Shown here one piece after another: positions 46,313 to 55,527 of a DNA stretch of 64,000 nucleotides. The stretch's first letter is position 1. Each line of letters starts with the position of its first letter. The stretch spans positions 365,180 to 429,179 of the forward strand of contig JAGOSY010000001.1 in NCBI GenBank assembly GCA_018062085.1, given 5' to 3'. Below the pieces are notes generated by a model. It saw nothing but the letters and a program-made list of their open reading frames with translations, searched no databases and was not told the origin of the DNA. The stretch is from a bacterium. Lineage in GTDB: Bacteria; Cyanobacteriota; Vampirovibrionia; Obscuribacterales; Obscuribacteraceae. The position numbers and the translations under genes were made by a program.

Positions 46313-48010
46313 TTAATTTGTGACAGTCTCAGCCGTGCTATCAGGTGTGCTTCCAGGCTCGGCCCCTGCGTCGCTCGAATTATGACCAGAGCCTTGCCCT
46401 GTAGATACTTTGACACAGTTGCGACCACCCTGCTTAGCGCAATAAAGCGCCTCATCTGCTTTGTGGAAGAGATCGTCAGCCGAATCACAATGCAGAGGGA
46501 AGCTTGCGACTCCTAGACTGGCGGAGATATTGCCATATCCTTCAACAGTAACTTCATTGATTAAGCGCCGCAGACGCTCTGCCAACTGCTCGGCCATATC
46601 AATTTCGGTGTTAGGCAGAAGCAAACAGAATTCTTCACCACCATAGCGGGCGCAAAAGTCTATTGAACGAGATGATTGGCGCAGCACCTGACCAATGGCG
46701 CGAATGGCTTCGTCTCCTGCCATGTGCCCGAAATTGTCGTTGATCTTCTTGAGAAAATCGAGGTCAACAATAATCAATGACAAAGTGTGTTCATAGCGCT
46801 TAGCGCGCTCGAACTCCTTATGCAATGCTTCAGTGAAGGCACGGCGATTGAAGACCCCAGTGAGACCGTCCATGACAGCCTGTCGTTCGCGCTCTTGGTG
46901 CAACTCAGCGTTCTCAATGGCTACCGAAAGATTATCCGCTAGAGAGCCAATCAACGATATGTCATCAATGCTCCAGTCGCGACTGACCGTAGTATCTTGC
47001 AAGAACAGCGCACCAAGCACTTGATCGCGCATCACGAGGGGCACAATCAGACCGCTACGCAGAGACATTTCTTTCAAAAATCCCCGATCATATGTTGTAC
47101 GGTCGTCATGATCAGGATCTTCAATATTTTCAGGAGTCTCTTTACTCAAGGCCTTGATAGTGAAGTCGCGACCAAGATCGCTGTGAAACATCTCTTTCAC
47201 TGAAGCAACATTGAGTTGAGTATACTCAAAGACATCAAGCTCAGTCAGCCTATCGTGGGGCCGAAGCAATAAGCAGCGGCTAACGCCAAAAGTAGCACCA
47301 ATTTTTTCTACTGTGGTATCAAGCACTTCTTTGATGTGCACCGAACTACGAACGGCATTACTAATCCAGTAAACCAAGCGCTCTCGCTCAAGGTGCTTCA
47401 TGCGAATGGCATCACGAGCGGTAATGTCATGGATGAGCTTACGGGTTTGCTCTTCCATATTACTTGTCTTGTCTTCAATTTCTTCGTACTGGCTGCGCAA
47501 GCGCTCATTCTCGCGCTGCAATTCTTTGCTCTCCCAGCCGCGCGCCAGTGCCAATGCCACAGGGTATGGGGCAATTGCTTCTTCAACAACGTTCACCGCA
47601 GGCAACTCCGCACCAGTGAAGAGGACAAAGGCCCGCCTTACTCCCTGGTTGATAGCAGTCAAAAGATAAACATCGCCAAGATTTTTCAGCAGCGAAGCAG
47701 GCAAAGTTATATCTTCGTTTTCTAGAAGATCTTCAACTTTCAGCTCTACATCACCAGCATCAAAGCCCTCACAGTCATAGGCCTCGACAAATGCATCGGT
47801 CAAGGCCCGCAAATCTTTTTGCTTATCGCCCACATAAGCGCGGTCAGCAAATGTATCGAGGTCAGCGTCCCACATCAAAATAGCGGCCGACTGCGCGCCA
47901 CTGACCGATACGAGAAGATTACCGACGCGTTCCATCACGTCATCCAGCTCGAAAGCTGAAAGCAAGTCGATTATTCGTTGGTATTGCTCATGGTCAGACA
48001 TATCTGCCAT
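46313..48010 (-). CDS. GAF-domain diguanylate cyclase
   Basis: A 565-residue protein. A helical N-terminal part (residues 1-170) of unclear fold is followed by a coiled coil (about 175-215), a GAF domain (about 225-390), and a GGDEF domain (about 395-545) beginning DGLTGVFNRRAFTEAL. The active-site loop is the intact GGEEF (ARYGGEEFCLLLP), so cyclic di-GMP synthesis is expected, in contrast to the two degenerate GGDEF proteins in this window. The tail is Ser/Asp/Thr rich. Confidence 0.9.
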   Translation of the reverse strand: MADMSDHEQYQRIIDLLSAFELDDVMERVGNLLVSVSGAQSAAILMWDADLDTFADRAYVGDKQKDLRALTDAFVEAYDCEGFDAGDVELKVEDLLENEDITLPASLLKNLGDVYLLTAINQGVRRAFVLFTGAELPAVNVVEEAIAPYPVALALARGWESKELQRENERLRSQYEEIEDKTSNMEEQTRKLIHDITARDAIRMKHLERERLVYWISNAVRSSVHIKEVLDTTVEKIGATFGVSRCLLLRPHDRLTELDVFEYTQLNVASVKEMFHSDLGRDFTIKALSKETPENIEDPDHDDRTTYDRGFLKEMSLRSGLIVPLVMRDQVLGALFLQDTTVSRDWSIDDISLIGSLADNLSVAIENAELHQERERQAVMDGLTGVFNRRAFTEALHKEFERAKRYEHTLSLIIVDLDFLKKINDNFGHMAGDEAIRAIGQVLRQSSRSIDFCARYGGEEFCLLLPNTEIDMAEQLAERLRRLINEVTVEGYGNISASLGVASFPLHCDSADDLFHKADEALYCAKQGGRNCVKVSTGQGSGHNSSDAGAEPGSTPDSTAETVTN

Positions 48011-48129
48011 TAAATGTTCCCTTAATACAGCCAGTCAATCAGTTTAGGCGATCTTTCACCCCAGTAGGGTTGATAATTACACTGTAAAATGTAAAAGCAA
48101 CAAGAATCAGTACAGGTGGAGCCAAACAG

Positions 48130-48552
48130 ATGCCAGCCAAGTTTCAACCCAAGCTTCAGCAAAATTCAGACATGATGATGAAGGTGATGTCAGCAGCCAG
48201 CTACCTCACCTACGGTATTGCCGGGCTAATATACGTGATTGCCAATGGCCGCTACAGCAAGAATATGTTTTTCCGCTTTCACTTTGTCCAAGCGATCTTG
48301 CTGTCCATTTTCAACACTTTCATCGCCTGGACGGGCAGCGCCTTGGGCAACACCTTGGGTGGCATACTCGGGCTCTTTGGCCCAGCGGCCGCAGGCGCCA
48401 GTGGTGTGATAGGTACAGGCTTAGTCTTTGTTATGCAAGGTGTTCAGTTAATTTATCTGCTGGCTGTCATAGCTGGTGTTGTGCAGTCAATGCGGGGCAA
48501 ATATCTAGAAATACCCGGTGTTTCTAAGCTGGTACGCAGTAATACCCGCTAG
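48130..48552 (+). CDS. Tic20/DUF4870-like membrane protein
   Basis: A 140-residue protein with about four hydrophobic segments. MFFRFHFVQAILLSIF matches the HxxQ-containing core of Tic20/Ycf60-like and DUF4870 proteins, which are common in cyanobacteria. Function of the bacterial members is unsettled. It runs straight into the next gene (10 bp). Confidence 0.6.
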   Translation: MPAKFQPKLQQNSDMMMKVMSAASYLTYGIAGLIYVIANGRYSKNMFFRFHFVQAILLSIFNTFIAWTGSALGNTLGGILGLFGPAAAGASGVIGTGLVFVMQGVQLIYLLAVIAGVVQSMRGKYLEIPGVSKLVRSNTR

Positions 48553-48562
48553 GTCAATTGTT

Positions 48563-49318
48563 ATGGACACAGGCACAAAGAGAGCAGCAATCAAGGTAAA
48601 GCTAGTGGCTTGCTTGTCGGGCATGTGCGCCTCTCTCTCCTTAGACTTATCGGCCGCTTGCCAGGAGGAGGGCCCGAGAATTCTACCGCCGAGACAAGAC
48701 GCAATCGGTGGCGGCAATCCCTTTGAAGGCCTAGGCCGCCCTGACGATCCCAATTCATCTCGGGTGGGCGATTTTCCCGAACTAAATACGTCGGCTTCTG
48801 CATCGGCGCCGAGCTCGGCCGATGCCGCCCCTCAAGATCCAAACTCAAATCAACCAAACACATCTGATGGCATAGGCGATACCCCAGGAGCAGCCGAGGC
48901 CCTACTAAAATCTCAGCAATTGGCCAAAGAAGAAGGTACAGCAAATACAGCAAATGCAGCCGATCCTAATGCTGATCCGCAAAAGCCCGGAATCTTAGAC
49001 CCTGATTCAACAAATAAACCAGAAGCCAACAAAAACGAAGCAAGTTTTTTCACGGTTGTGGCTGACAGCCCTATTAGAACAACCCTGGTAGATATTCGAG
49101 AAGGCCGCTACGAAGCCGCTCTCAAACAACTAAAAACCATGTATGAACGCAATCCAGCCGCTATTGAATTGCAATATTTAATGGCAGTTTCAGCAGTAAT
49201 GTTGCGCCGCAACCCCGAGGCTGTAGAGCATTACCGCCGAGTTTTGGACGACAGGCTAGCTCCTCTACGCTTGAAGCAGTTAGCGCAAAAGGGTCTAGAC
49301 AAGATACAGCCGAAGTAG
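48563..49318 (+). CDS. Secreted tetratricopeptide-type protein
   Basis: A 251-residue protein with a signal segment (about 11-32, ending LSLDLSAAC, possibly lipidated at the Cys), a roughly 130-residue disordered Pro/Asn/Ala/Asp-rich linker, and a C-terminal TPR pair (RYEAALKQLKTMYERNPAAI and NPEAVEHYRRVLDDRLAPL). ATG 48563 follows the preceding gene by 10 bp; a longer reading starting inside that gene is rejected because it lacks a signal peptide at its start. Confidence 0.65.
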   Translation: MDTGTKRAAIKVKLVACLSGMCASLSLDLSAACQEEGPRILPPRQDAIGGGNPFEGLGRPDDPNSSRVGDFPELNTSASASAPSSADAAPQDPNSNQPNTSDGIGDTPGAAEALLKSQQLAKEEGTANTANAADPNADPQKPGILDPDSTNKPEANKNEASFFTVVADSPIRTTLVDIREGRYEAALKQLKTMYERNPAAIELQYLMAVSAVMLRRNPEAVEHYRRVLDDRLAPLRLKQLAQKGLDKIQPK

Positions 49319-49348
49319 TCTGAATCAACAAATGAATCAGTCTACCAA

Positions 49349-50098
49349 TCAATCAAGCCGCATGGCGCGGCCCAGCAGCACCATTAGCTCAGCGGGATCA
49401 TCAGTGACAATGCCATCAACACCCATTTTAATGGCATCGAGCCAAGCCCGCCGGCCATTAGCAGTCCAGCCAGTCACCTTAAGACCAGCCTGATGAGCCT
49501 CTTCTACAATCTCAGCGCGACACGAACCAAAACACAAATGCAAATAGTTGACACCCAAACCAACAGCATACTTTGGCATGTCAATTAAGATAGCATCAGC
49601 CAACATAGCCAATTGAACATCAGAATTGAGCTTCCGCAAACGCTGCAAAACATAGTGATCGAACGAACTAACTACTACTTTGTCGTTGTGATTATAGTCA
49701 GAGAGCATTGCCAATAGCTCTTCTTCAATATCAGGATAAGCCATAGGCGCATTCTTAATCTCGATATTGAGCAGCAACTTTCCCGCCACCATATCTAAAA
49801 CTTGAGAGAGCAAGGGAACTTTCTCTTCTCTAAAGCCTATATCAAACCACTGACCAGCACTTAATCTATGTATTTCATCATAAGTAATGTCGCCAACTAG
49901 GCCGACACCATTGGTGGTGCGACCCAGATCTTGATCGTGAATGACAATTAGCTCGCCACTAGCACAGCGTTGAACATCAAGCTCAATGCCATCTACTCCT
50001 AATTCTAAGCAGTTCTTGAACGCAGCAAGAGTATTCTCCGGCGCCCACTCTCGGCCGCCTCTATAGGCAAATACCTTAATGTCTTCGGCTTTAGAGAT
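49349..50098 (-). CDS. Glycerophosphodiester phosphodiesterase with non-canonical start
   Basis: About 249 residues of a GlpQ/UgpQ-type phosphodiesterase, which splits glycerophosphodiesters to sn-glycerol 3-phosphate. The family's N terminus is seen as FAYRGGREWAPENTLAAF, followed by GVDGIELDVQ and VIHDQDLGRTTNG. The expected His of the HRG motif is Tyr (AYRGG). Upstream of these conserved residues the frame contains no ATG, GTG or TTG before an in-frame stop (TAG, 50101-50099). I place the start at ATC 50098, which lies 6 nt after AGAAGGTG; ATT 50080 is the other option. The gene overlaps the upstream gene by 8 bp. Confidence 0.7.
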   Translation of the reverse strand: MSKAEDIKVFAYRGGREWAPENTLAAFKNCLELGVDGIELDVQRCASGELIVIHDQDLGRTTNGVGLVGDITYDEIHRLSAGQWFDIGFREEKVPLLSQVLDMVAGKLLLNIEIKNAPMAYPDIEEELLAMLSDYNHNDKVVVSSFDHYVLQRLRKLNSDVQLAMLADAILIDMPKYAVGLGVNYLHLCFGSCRAEIVEEAHQAGLKVTGWTANGRRAWLDAIKMGVDGIVTDDPAELMVLLGRAMRLD

Positions 50099-50639
50099 CT
50101 AACACCTTCTGCGGATGAAGGAAGCCCATATTCAAGGTCACTACGAGCTTACCGTTCTGCACTAAAATTTTCTCAAGAGGGCACTCTACTCCGTGCTCAC
50201 TGCCCACCAATCCAGCAATATTCTTCAAGACCAAACAGCCTTTCTCGCTGCCCACTTCAAATCTAATTTTCTCTTTCTGCTTAATAATGAAACTGCCCCA
50301 GCGCTCGGCTGTCGGGTGCTCGTTGATAATACTAATGACATTTGATTGCCTAATTACTTCACGCACATGAGAGGCAATGGCGCGGATCAATCCAGGAATT
50401 TCGTCTTTCGAGCCAAAAGTCTCCATCAGCACTCGATTGACAAGGTAGCCATGCAAAGAAGCACCTTCTGGGCGCCCCTCTAAAAATTTGATTACGCCTG
50501 AAAACGGATCGGAAGCACCTTTAACGACCTTGCGCGCCCCGTCGATAACCTCGTTCTCGCAGGCAATAAGAGTTTCTCTAATCTGAGCATTCATGGTCTT
50601 GCGGTCGCAACAATCGCAGCTGGCTGAGCTATGGTCCAT
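50091..50639 (-). CDS. Protein of unknown function with N-terminal Cys cluster
   Basis: A 182-residue protein with SCDCCDRK near its N terminus, a helical middle, and a beta-rich C-terminal half ending HPQKVLDL. I recognise no family. ATG 50639 follows GAGGA at normal spacing. Its last codons overlap the phosphodiesterase gene. The Cys cluster could bind metal. Confidence 0.5.
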   Translation of the reverse strand: MDHSSASCDCCDRKTMNAQIRETLIACENEVIDGARKVVKGASDPFSGVIKFLEGRPEGASLHGYLVNRVLMETFGSKDEIPGLIRAIASHVREVIRQSNVISIINEHPTAERWGSFIIKQKEKIRFEVGSEKGCLVLKNIAGLVGSEHGVECPLEKILVQNGKLVVTLNMGFLHPQKVLDL

Positions 50640-50755
50640 GAGCATTCCTCAATCGATGTGTGCACCCACACACTATGTGCACCCAAACATTCTGCCCCGC
50701 TGAGGCCGATAATTATCATCGAGTATAATTAAATGCTCAATTAAGGTAGAAACAG

Positions 50756-51553
50756 TTGAAATCAATCATCGTCATTCCGGCACGCTATGACTCTTCCAGG
50801 TTCCCCGGCAAGCCGCTGGTGAAGATAAGCGGCATAACCATGCTAGAGCGCACCTGGCGCATCGCCAAGCAGTCGCTGGCCGACAGAGTAGTGATTGCCA
50901 CCGACGACAGCCGCATAGAAGACCATGCCAAGAGCTTCGGTGCTGAAGTCGTGCGCACAAGCCGCGACTGCACCAACGGCACCGAGCGAACTTTTGAAGC
51001 GGTCAGTCAACTAGACAATAAAGCCGATATCATCGTCAACCTTCAGGGAGACGCGGTTCTCACCCCTCCCTGGATACTGAGCGATGTTATCAAGGCCATG
51101 AAAGCTGACCCGAGTGTGCGCATTGCCACTCCGGCAGTGAAAATTTCACTAGCCGAATATAAAGACCTCGCCGCCCAAAAAGCAGCTGGCATAGTGGGCG
51201 GAACCTTGGTTGTCTTCAATAAACACCTAGACGCCATGTATTTCTCCAAGTCTCCCATCCCCTTTTTGCGCACCCTGCCAGAGGGCGAAGAACCGCCGTT
51301 GTACAGGCATATTGGTCTTTATGCTTACACTTATTCAACTCTGAAAGAGTATCTGGCCTTACCAGCTGGTGATCTTGAGAAAATCGAGGGGCTTGAGCAA
51401 CTGCGCGCTTTAGAAAATGCCATTCCTATAAGGGTAGTGCTAGTCGACTATAAAGGCCGCACCCACGGCTCAGTCGATAGCCCCACCGATGTGCCAAGAG
51501 TGCAAGAGATAATTGCTGCTCAAGGCGAGCTTTTTGAATTGGCCCCCAACTAA
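50756..51553 (+). CDS. kdsB: CMP-Kdo synthetase
   Basis: A 265-residue cytidylyltransferase that activates Kdo for addition to lipid A. VIPARYDSSRFPGKPL, ATDDSRIEDHA, and NGTERTFEAV are family motifs. This indicates lipopolysaccharide and hence an outer membrane. It starts with TTG 50756 after AAGGTAG; no ATG is available before the conserved N terminus. Confidence 0.93.
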   Translation: MKSIIVIPARYDSSRFPGKPLVKISGITMLERTWRIAKQSLADRVVIATDDSRIEDHAKSFGAEVVRTSRDCTNGTERTFEAVSQLDNKADIIVNLQGDAVLTPPWILSDVIKAMKADPSVRIATPAVKISLAEYKDLAAQKAAGIVGGTLVVFNKHLDAMYFSKSPIPFLRTLPEGEEPPLYRHIGLYAYTYSTLKEYLALPAGDLEKIEGLEQLRALENAIPIRVVLVDYKGRTHGSVDSPTDVPRVQEIIAAQGELFELAPN

Positions 51554-51597
51554 ATAGAAAAACATGCAATTGAGGCTAAAATGAGCTTGAAATTAAT

Positions 51598-52248
51598 ATG
51601 AAACTGATACTAGCTAGACACGGCAATACTTTCGCCCCCGGCGACAAAGTTACATGGGTTGGTAGTGCTAACGACTTACCACTGGTTGAGTCAGGTCTTG
51701 AGCAAGCCGAACGGGCAGCCACCGCCCTTGAAGGCACAAAATTAGCAGCCATTTACTGTGCGCCCTTACTGCGCACTAAAAAATTCGCCGAAATCGTAGC
51801 CGCTAGACAAACAACCAAGACTACACCCATCATCGACAACCGCCTAACAGAGTTAGATTATGGCGACTGGAGCGGACTTAGCGATGATGAAATCTCTGCA
51901 AAATTCGGCGACAGTTTAAAAAATTGGATCAATACTAGTACTTGGCCAAGCGGCTGTCACTGGGCATCAAGCGAAGCAGCAGTAACAGCAGAAGTGCAGT
52001 CGCTAGTAGCCGAGCTAGAGACAAAACACGCTGATGAAGCGGTTTTGCTCGTGAGCAGCAACGGCAGACTACGCTATTTTCTCAAGCTAATTGCCGGTGA
52101 ATTTGAGCGCCGTGTGGCTGACAAACAATTTAAAATGGGCACTGGAAAAATAAGCGTATTGAGTAGCCAAGGTAAAATCTATTCGCTATTGAGCTGGAAT
52201 CAAGACCCTGCCGCACTCAAAGACCTTCTTTGCGCAGCAAGGCTATGA
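51598..52248 (+). CDS. Histidine phosphatase family protein
   Basis: A 216-residue member of the phosphoglycerate-mutase-like group. The phospho-His motif is LARHGNT and the second signature is LTELDYGDWSG. The RHG catalytic His is intact. The second catalytic region is LLVSSNGRLRYFL, where the usual His is replaced by Asn (SNG for SHG), which may change or reduce activity. The TGA overlaps the start of the P-loop kinase gene. Confidence 0.8.
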   Translation: MKLILARHGNTFAPGDKVTWVGSANDLPLVESGLEQAERAATALEGTKLAAIYCAPLLRTKKFAEIVAARQTTKTTPIIDNRLTELDYGDWSGLSDDEISAKFGDSLKNWINTSTWPSGCHWASSEAAVTAEVQSLVAELETKHADEAVLLVSSNGRLRYFLKLIAGEFERRVADKQFKMGTGKISVLSSQGKIYSLLSWNQDPAALKDLLCAARL

Positions 52249-52856
52249 TAAATAGTGCCAAGCTCATCGACTTTGAAGATGTGCCTCAAGACCTAAGAGG
52301 CGAAGCCCAAACCCTGATTGCAGCAGCATTGTCAGAGGCCGGCAAACAAAAGAGCCATGAGCCACTCTTCATTCATATGTGCGGCATTCCTGGTAGCGGC
52401 AAAACCACTTACACACAACGCTTTTTAAGTAACACTGGCTCATTCAATCTAGTGCAATTTGACAGCGTAATGGAGAGCCTGACAGGCTACCAGCAAGACT
52501 GCAAGAATCATGGAATAGAAGAGGCATTTCTGCGCTGGGAATTGCCCGCTCGCGCCATCGGCTACCATTTGCTGCAAAATTTAGTGGAGGGGAAAAGGAA
52601 CATTTTCTTTGACCACAGCGCCACCAACCGCAAACACCTAGACTTAATCAAAAGTGTAAAAAAGCACGGCTATCAGGTAGAAATGCATTTCATCGAATGC
52701 AGTGTCAAGGAAGCGACAAAACGAGTCAATGCGCGCCAAGCAACAATTCAAAGACACACCCCTCTGGGCTTAATTAGTGAGCGCAAGCAGCTACTTGAAG
52801 AGCTTTTACCTCACTATGAGGGCTTAGTCGATAAATTCTTAAGAGTGCCGACTTGA
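52245..52856 (+). CDS. P-loop kinase/ATPase (zeta-toxin or PNK-like)
   Basis: A 203-residue protein. Walker A is CGIPGSGKTTYTQRF. A conserved Asp follows (VQFDSVMESL), then DHSATNRKHLD and an Arg-rich ending (TKRVNARQATIQRHTP), similar to zeta-toxin/AAA_33 and polynucleotide-kinase folds. The substrate could be a nucleotide, a nucleic acid end or another small molecule. Its ATG overlaps the phosphatase stop (ATGA), so the phosphatase-kinase pair is translated in step. A longer reading starting 15 bp earlier is rejected. Confidence 0.75.
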   Translation: MINSAKLIDFEDVPQDLRGEAQTLIAAALSEAGKQKSHEPLFIHMCGIPGSGKTTYTQRFLSNTGSFNLVQFDSVMESLTGYQQDCKNHGIEEAFLRWELPARAIGYHLLQNLVEGKRNIFFDHSATNRKHLDLIKSVKKHGYQVEMHFIECSVKEATKRVNARQATIQRHTPLGLISERKQLLEELLPHYEGLVDKFLRVPT

Positions 52857-52914
52857 ACAGGCCGACTTCAATGAAAGGTAATACAATCTACTTGGTTCTC
52901 AGGGGAAGAGTAAA

Positions 52915-53760
52915 GTGCAAAAGAATCAGATTATCAGAGCGTTGACTCTCACAGCCACAACTCTAAATCTATTAAGCTGGTCTAGCTCGGCAGCCTTTGC
53001 CCGGCAAGATTCAACCCAGCCGCGCTATGCTCCCCAGCGCACAAACTGCCCGATTGAGACCATGGACCCTAAAAATGTCCCGGAGTTCCCGCCCAATGCC
53101 CCATTAGCACCAAGCCGCACATATAACCCTGGCTCTGGTTCGCGTATTGCTAGCCCAGATAACTCTGGTTCGGGAACAGCCCTGAAAGCCGACGCCTCGT
53201 CAGCCTCGCTGCCAGTGCAAACGCGCCTAAAGCTTGTCCTAGAAACAGCAGTCGATGCCAAAGCTAGCAATCCAGGCGATTTGTTCGAAGCCCACGTTAA
53301 AGATGATTTGTTCTATGGCACCAGCCTACTACTTGCCAAAGGTAGCCTTGTGCGCGGCCGAGTCTTTGAAGTTACCAAACCAAGACTGCTGAGTCGAGCC
53401 GCCAAGATTGGCTTAAGACTTGAACAGATCGTCACCCCATCGGGCGAAGTTATTCCTCTTGATGCAGCCCTAGAATTTCAAAAAGGCCTGACCAATCAAA
53501 AAGGTCAACTCGATCCAGGCACGAACTTTGGCACTAGAGTAGAAGGCAACGTGCGCGCTGTCACGGGCTTGTCTTCCACCGGCACTGCTCGCGGTGCACT
53601 AATCGCAGCCAACGTTGCCACCCTAGGCGCACCAGCCATAGCCACCGCTATTGGTGGTTCGGCCATAGCCATTTTCCGCTCTGGCGACAATGTCAGCCTA
53701 GGGCCTGGGCAAGAGCTAGAAGTGCAATTGACCAACGACCTAGGCGTGCAAATTAACTAG
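52915..53760 (+). CDS. Secreted protein, unknown function
   Basis: A 281-residue protein with a signal peptide (ending WSSSAAFARQ) and a Pro/Ser/Asn-rich segment to about 95. The remaining 185 residues contain LETAVDAKASNPGDLFEAHV, LLLAKGSLVRGRVFEV and a Gly/Ala-rich end. The pattern resembles a beta-rich domain found in several secreted bacterial proteins, but I cannot name it. GTG start. Probably periplasmic or envelope-associated. Confidence 0.5.
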   Translation: MQKNQIIRALTLTATTLNLLSWSSSAAFARQDSTQPRYAPQRTNCPIETMDPKNVPEFPPNAPLAPSRTYNPGSGSRIASPDNSGSGTALKADASSASLPVQTRLKLVLETAVDAKASNPGDLFEAHVKDDLFYGTSLLLAKGSLVRGRVFEVTKPRLLSRAAKIGLRLEQIVTPSGEVIPLDAALEFQKGLTNQKGQLDPGTNFGTRVEGNVRAVTGLSSTGTARGALIAANVATLGAPAIATAIGGSAIAIFRSGDNVSLGPGQELEVQLTNDLGVQIN

Positions 53761-53769
53761 TTTAGTTAC

Positions 53770-55422
53770 TTAGGCCTGAACCGCTTTGCGACGCTTATTT
53801 CTTACCAAGAGCAAGTTAGATGAGAAGGCCTTGTTGGCTGGCTCTAAATTAGTCGCCTTAGTGAACTCTTCTTCTGCTTCTTCGAGATAATTGCGCTTAA
53901 GATAAATAACGCCAAGATTATTGTGCACCCAGGCATTTTGCGGTGACAACTTCAAACAAATCTTCAGCTCTTTCAGAGCCTCATTGAGCTTGTTCTGCTT
54001 AATTTGCAAGTTGGCCAAATTATAGTGGGCCGACATCGAATTAAAATGCAAATCTATTGCTTTGCGATAGGCAGCTTCAGCTTCTTCTAACTCACCTTCT
54101 TTGGCATGAAGTGAACCAAGATTGATGAAAGCCTCCATATAGTCGGGCCGTCGGTCAACGATATATTGATAGCGTTCAATTGCTTCTTTATTGCGCTCTT
54201 GCAGCTGAAAAATTAGGGCACCTTGATACTGAGCTTCCCAATACATGGGCTTCAAGCTAAGGGCGATATTGATTTCTCTTAGAGCGTCACTAAACTTACC
54301 CTGGCGAGTTAGACGCTGAGCCTTAAACAAATGAGGTTCGGGGTCTCTCTGTTCTGGTGGCACCGATGGTGCAATCAATTCGCGCAAGTGTGCTTCTTTT
54401 TTCTTCTTCTCTTGTTCATCGCGATACTCGCTCTCTTCCATCTCTTCAGCGTCATCGATATCTTCTTTGCGCCGAGGGAACTTACGTTTTTTCTTTGCGA
54501 TAGCGGCCTCGTCTTCTTCTTCAGATTCAGCATCAGCAGCAGTGGCTTCAGGCTTAGCTTTGGGTCGGGCGGCAGCAGGCTCACTCTCGTCAGTTTCTTC
54601 TACTTGATCAGGAGCCATCTCAATGTTCTTATCGCTGCCTTTTTTTGCTGGTTCCCCAGCGCCCTCTTCGTCAAGCGGAACTGCTTTAGGGAGAGCCGGC
54701 ACAGCTTTCTTGATTGGTTCTGGAGGCTCTGTTATGGGAGCTTCAGTAGACTCAACTCCAGATGCACCAGGAACAGGGGCCACAGGGCTCTTTTGTTCTA
54801 GCGGCTCAGGCCGCTCAGTGCGAGGCGGCACTGGCGCCCCTTCAACACTGGAACCAGGAAGAGGCGCCTTGGCTGCTTCTGGACTTTCCTCGCCTTTAGA
54901 CTCAAAAATTGATTCTGGTCGTGCTTCTAATTTAGGGTCAGCTTTAGTTCCTGGTTGCGCTTCTTGTTTACTTTCAACTTTAGACTCGGGCTGCGATTCG
55001 CCTTCCGGGTTTATTCTCGGTCCTGGTATAGCGTCTGGATTAGGCTCTGGTTTAGGTTCTGGCTTGGCCGACTCGGAAGGCTTGTTCTCTGGTACTTGCG
55101 GTGCTTCAGCGGGTGCTGACTCTTTCTTTTTACCGAAACCAAAGTGAAACTTATTAGTCGGGGGGGCAGTTTCTGCGGGCTTTTCTTCAGGCTTAGGGGC
55201 TGGCTTGGCAGCTTTAGGTTCAGCCTTACCGTCTGTCTTACTTTCAGTCTTAGCCTCTGCAGCCGGCTCATCTTTGGCCTTTTTAAAACTAGGCATTTTC
55301 AGAGATAACGCCATGGCGGGAGACGGAGCCAGAAGGGCACTTACTTCGCCACCAATGGCAATAGATACTGAAAGCGATAGAAGTAGAGCTTGAGCTCCGC
55401 CTGATTTCAAATTGGAAGTCAT
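53770..55422 (-). CDS. Exported TPR protein with long Pro/Glu/Lys-rich region
   Basis: A 550-residue protein. A signal-like hydrophobic start (to about 40) is followed by about 320 residues of Pro, Glu, Lys and Ala, with repeated PEPK-type units and clusters of Glu/Asp before about 365. The C-terminal 180 residues are four or more TPR repeats, for example PEYMEAFINLGSLHAKEGEL-like units and NLGVIYLKRNYLEEAEEEF. It is likely a membrane-tethered or periplasmic interaction protein. The start is ATG 55422, after AGGG. Confidence 0.7.
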   Translation of the reverse strand: MTSNLKSGGAQALLLSLSVSIAIGGEVSALLAPSPAMALSLKMPSFKKAKDEPAAEAKTESKTDGKAEPKAAKPAPKPEEKPAETAPPTNKFHFGFGKKKESAPAEAPQVPENKPSESAKPEPKPEPNPDAIPGPRINPEGESQPESKVESKQEAQPGTKADPKLEARPESIFESKGEESPEAAKAPLPGSSVEGAPVPPRTERPEPLEQKSPVAPVPGASGVESTEAPITEPPEPIKKAVPALPKAVPLDEEGAGEPAKKGSDKNIEMAPDQVEETDESEPAAARPKAKPEATAADAESEEEDEAAIAKKKRKFPRRKEDIDDAEEMEESEYRDEQEKKKKEAHLRELIAPSVPPEQRDPEPHLFKAQRLTRQGKFSDALREINIALSLKPMYWEAQYQGALIFQLQERNKEAIERYQYIVDRRPDYMEAFINLGSLHAKEGELEEAEAAYRKAIDLHFNSMSAHYNLANLQIKQNKLNEALKELKICLKLSPQNAWVHNNLGVIYLKRNYLEEAEEEFTKATNLEPANKAFSSNLLLVRNKRRKAVQA

Positions 55423-55527
55423 AGAGAACCCTGACAATCGGTTAAAAACAACGCATGAACAGATAATCGTACTTGTAATGCCTTATATAATAGCGATGTT
55501 CGCAAACATCACTGTGAAATTGCTCAC

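Noticed and set aside
54331..54801. Long plus-strand frame within the Pro/Glu/Lys-rich region of the TPR gene
   Set aside because: It is an artefact of biased composition in the antisense strand of the TPR gene.
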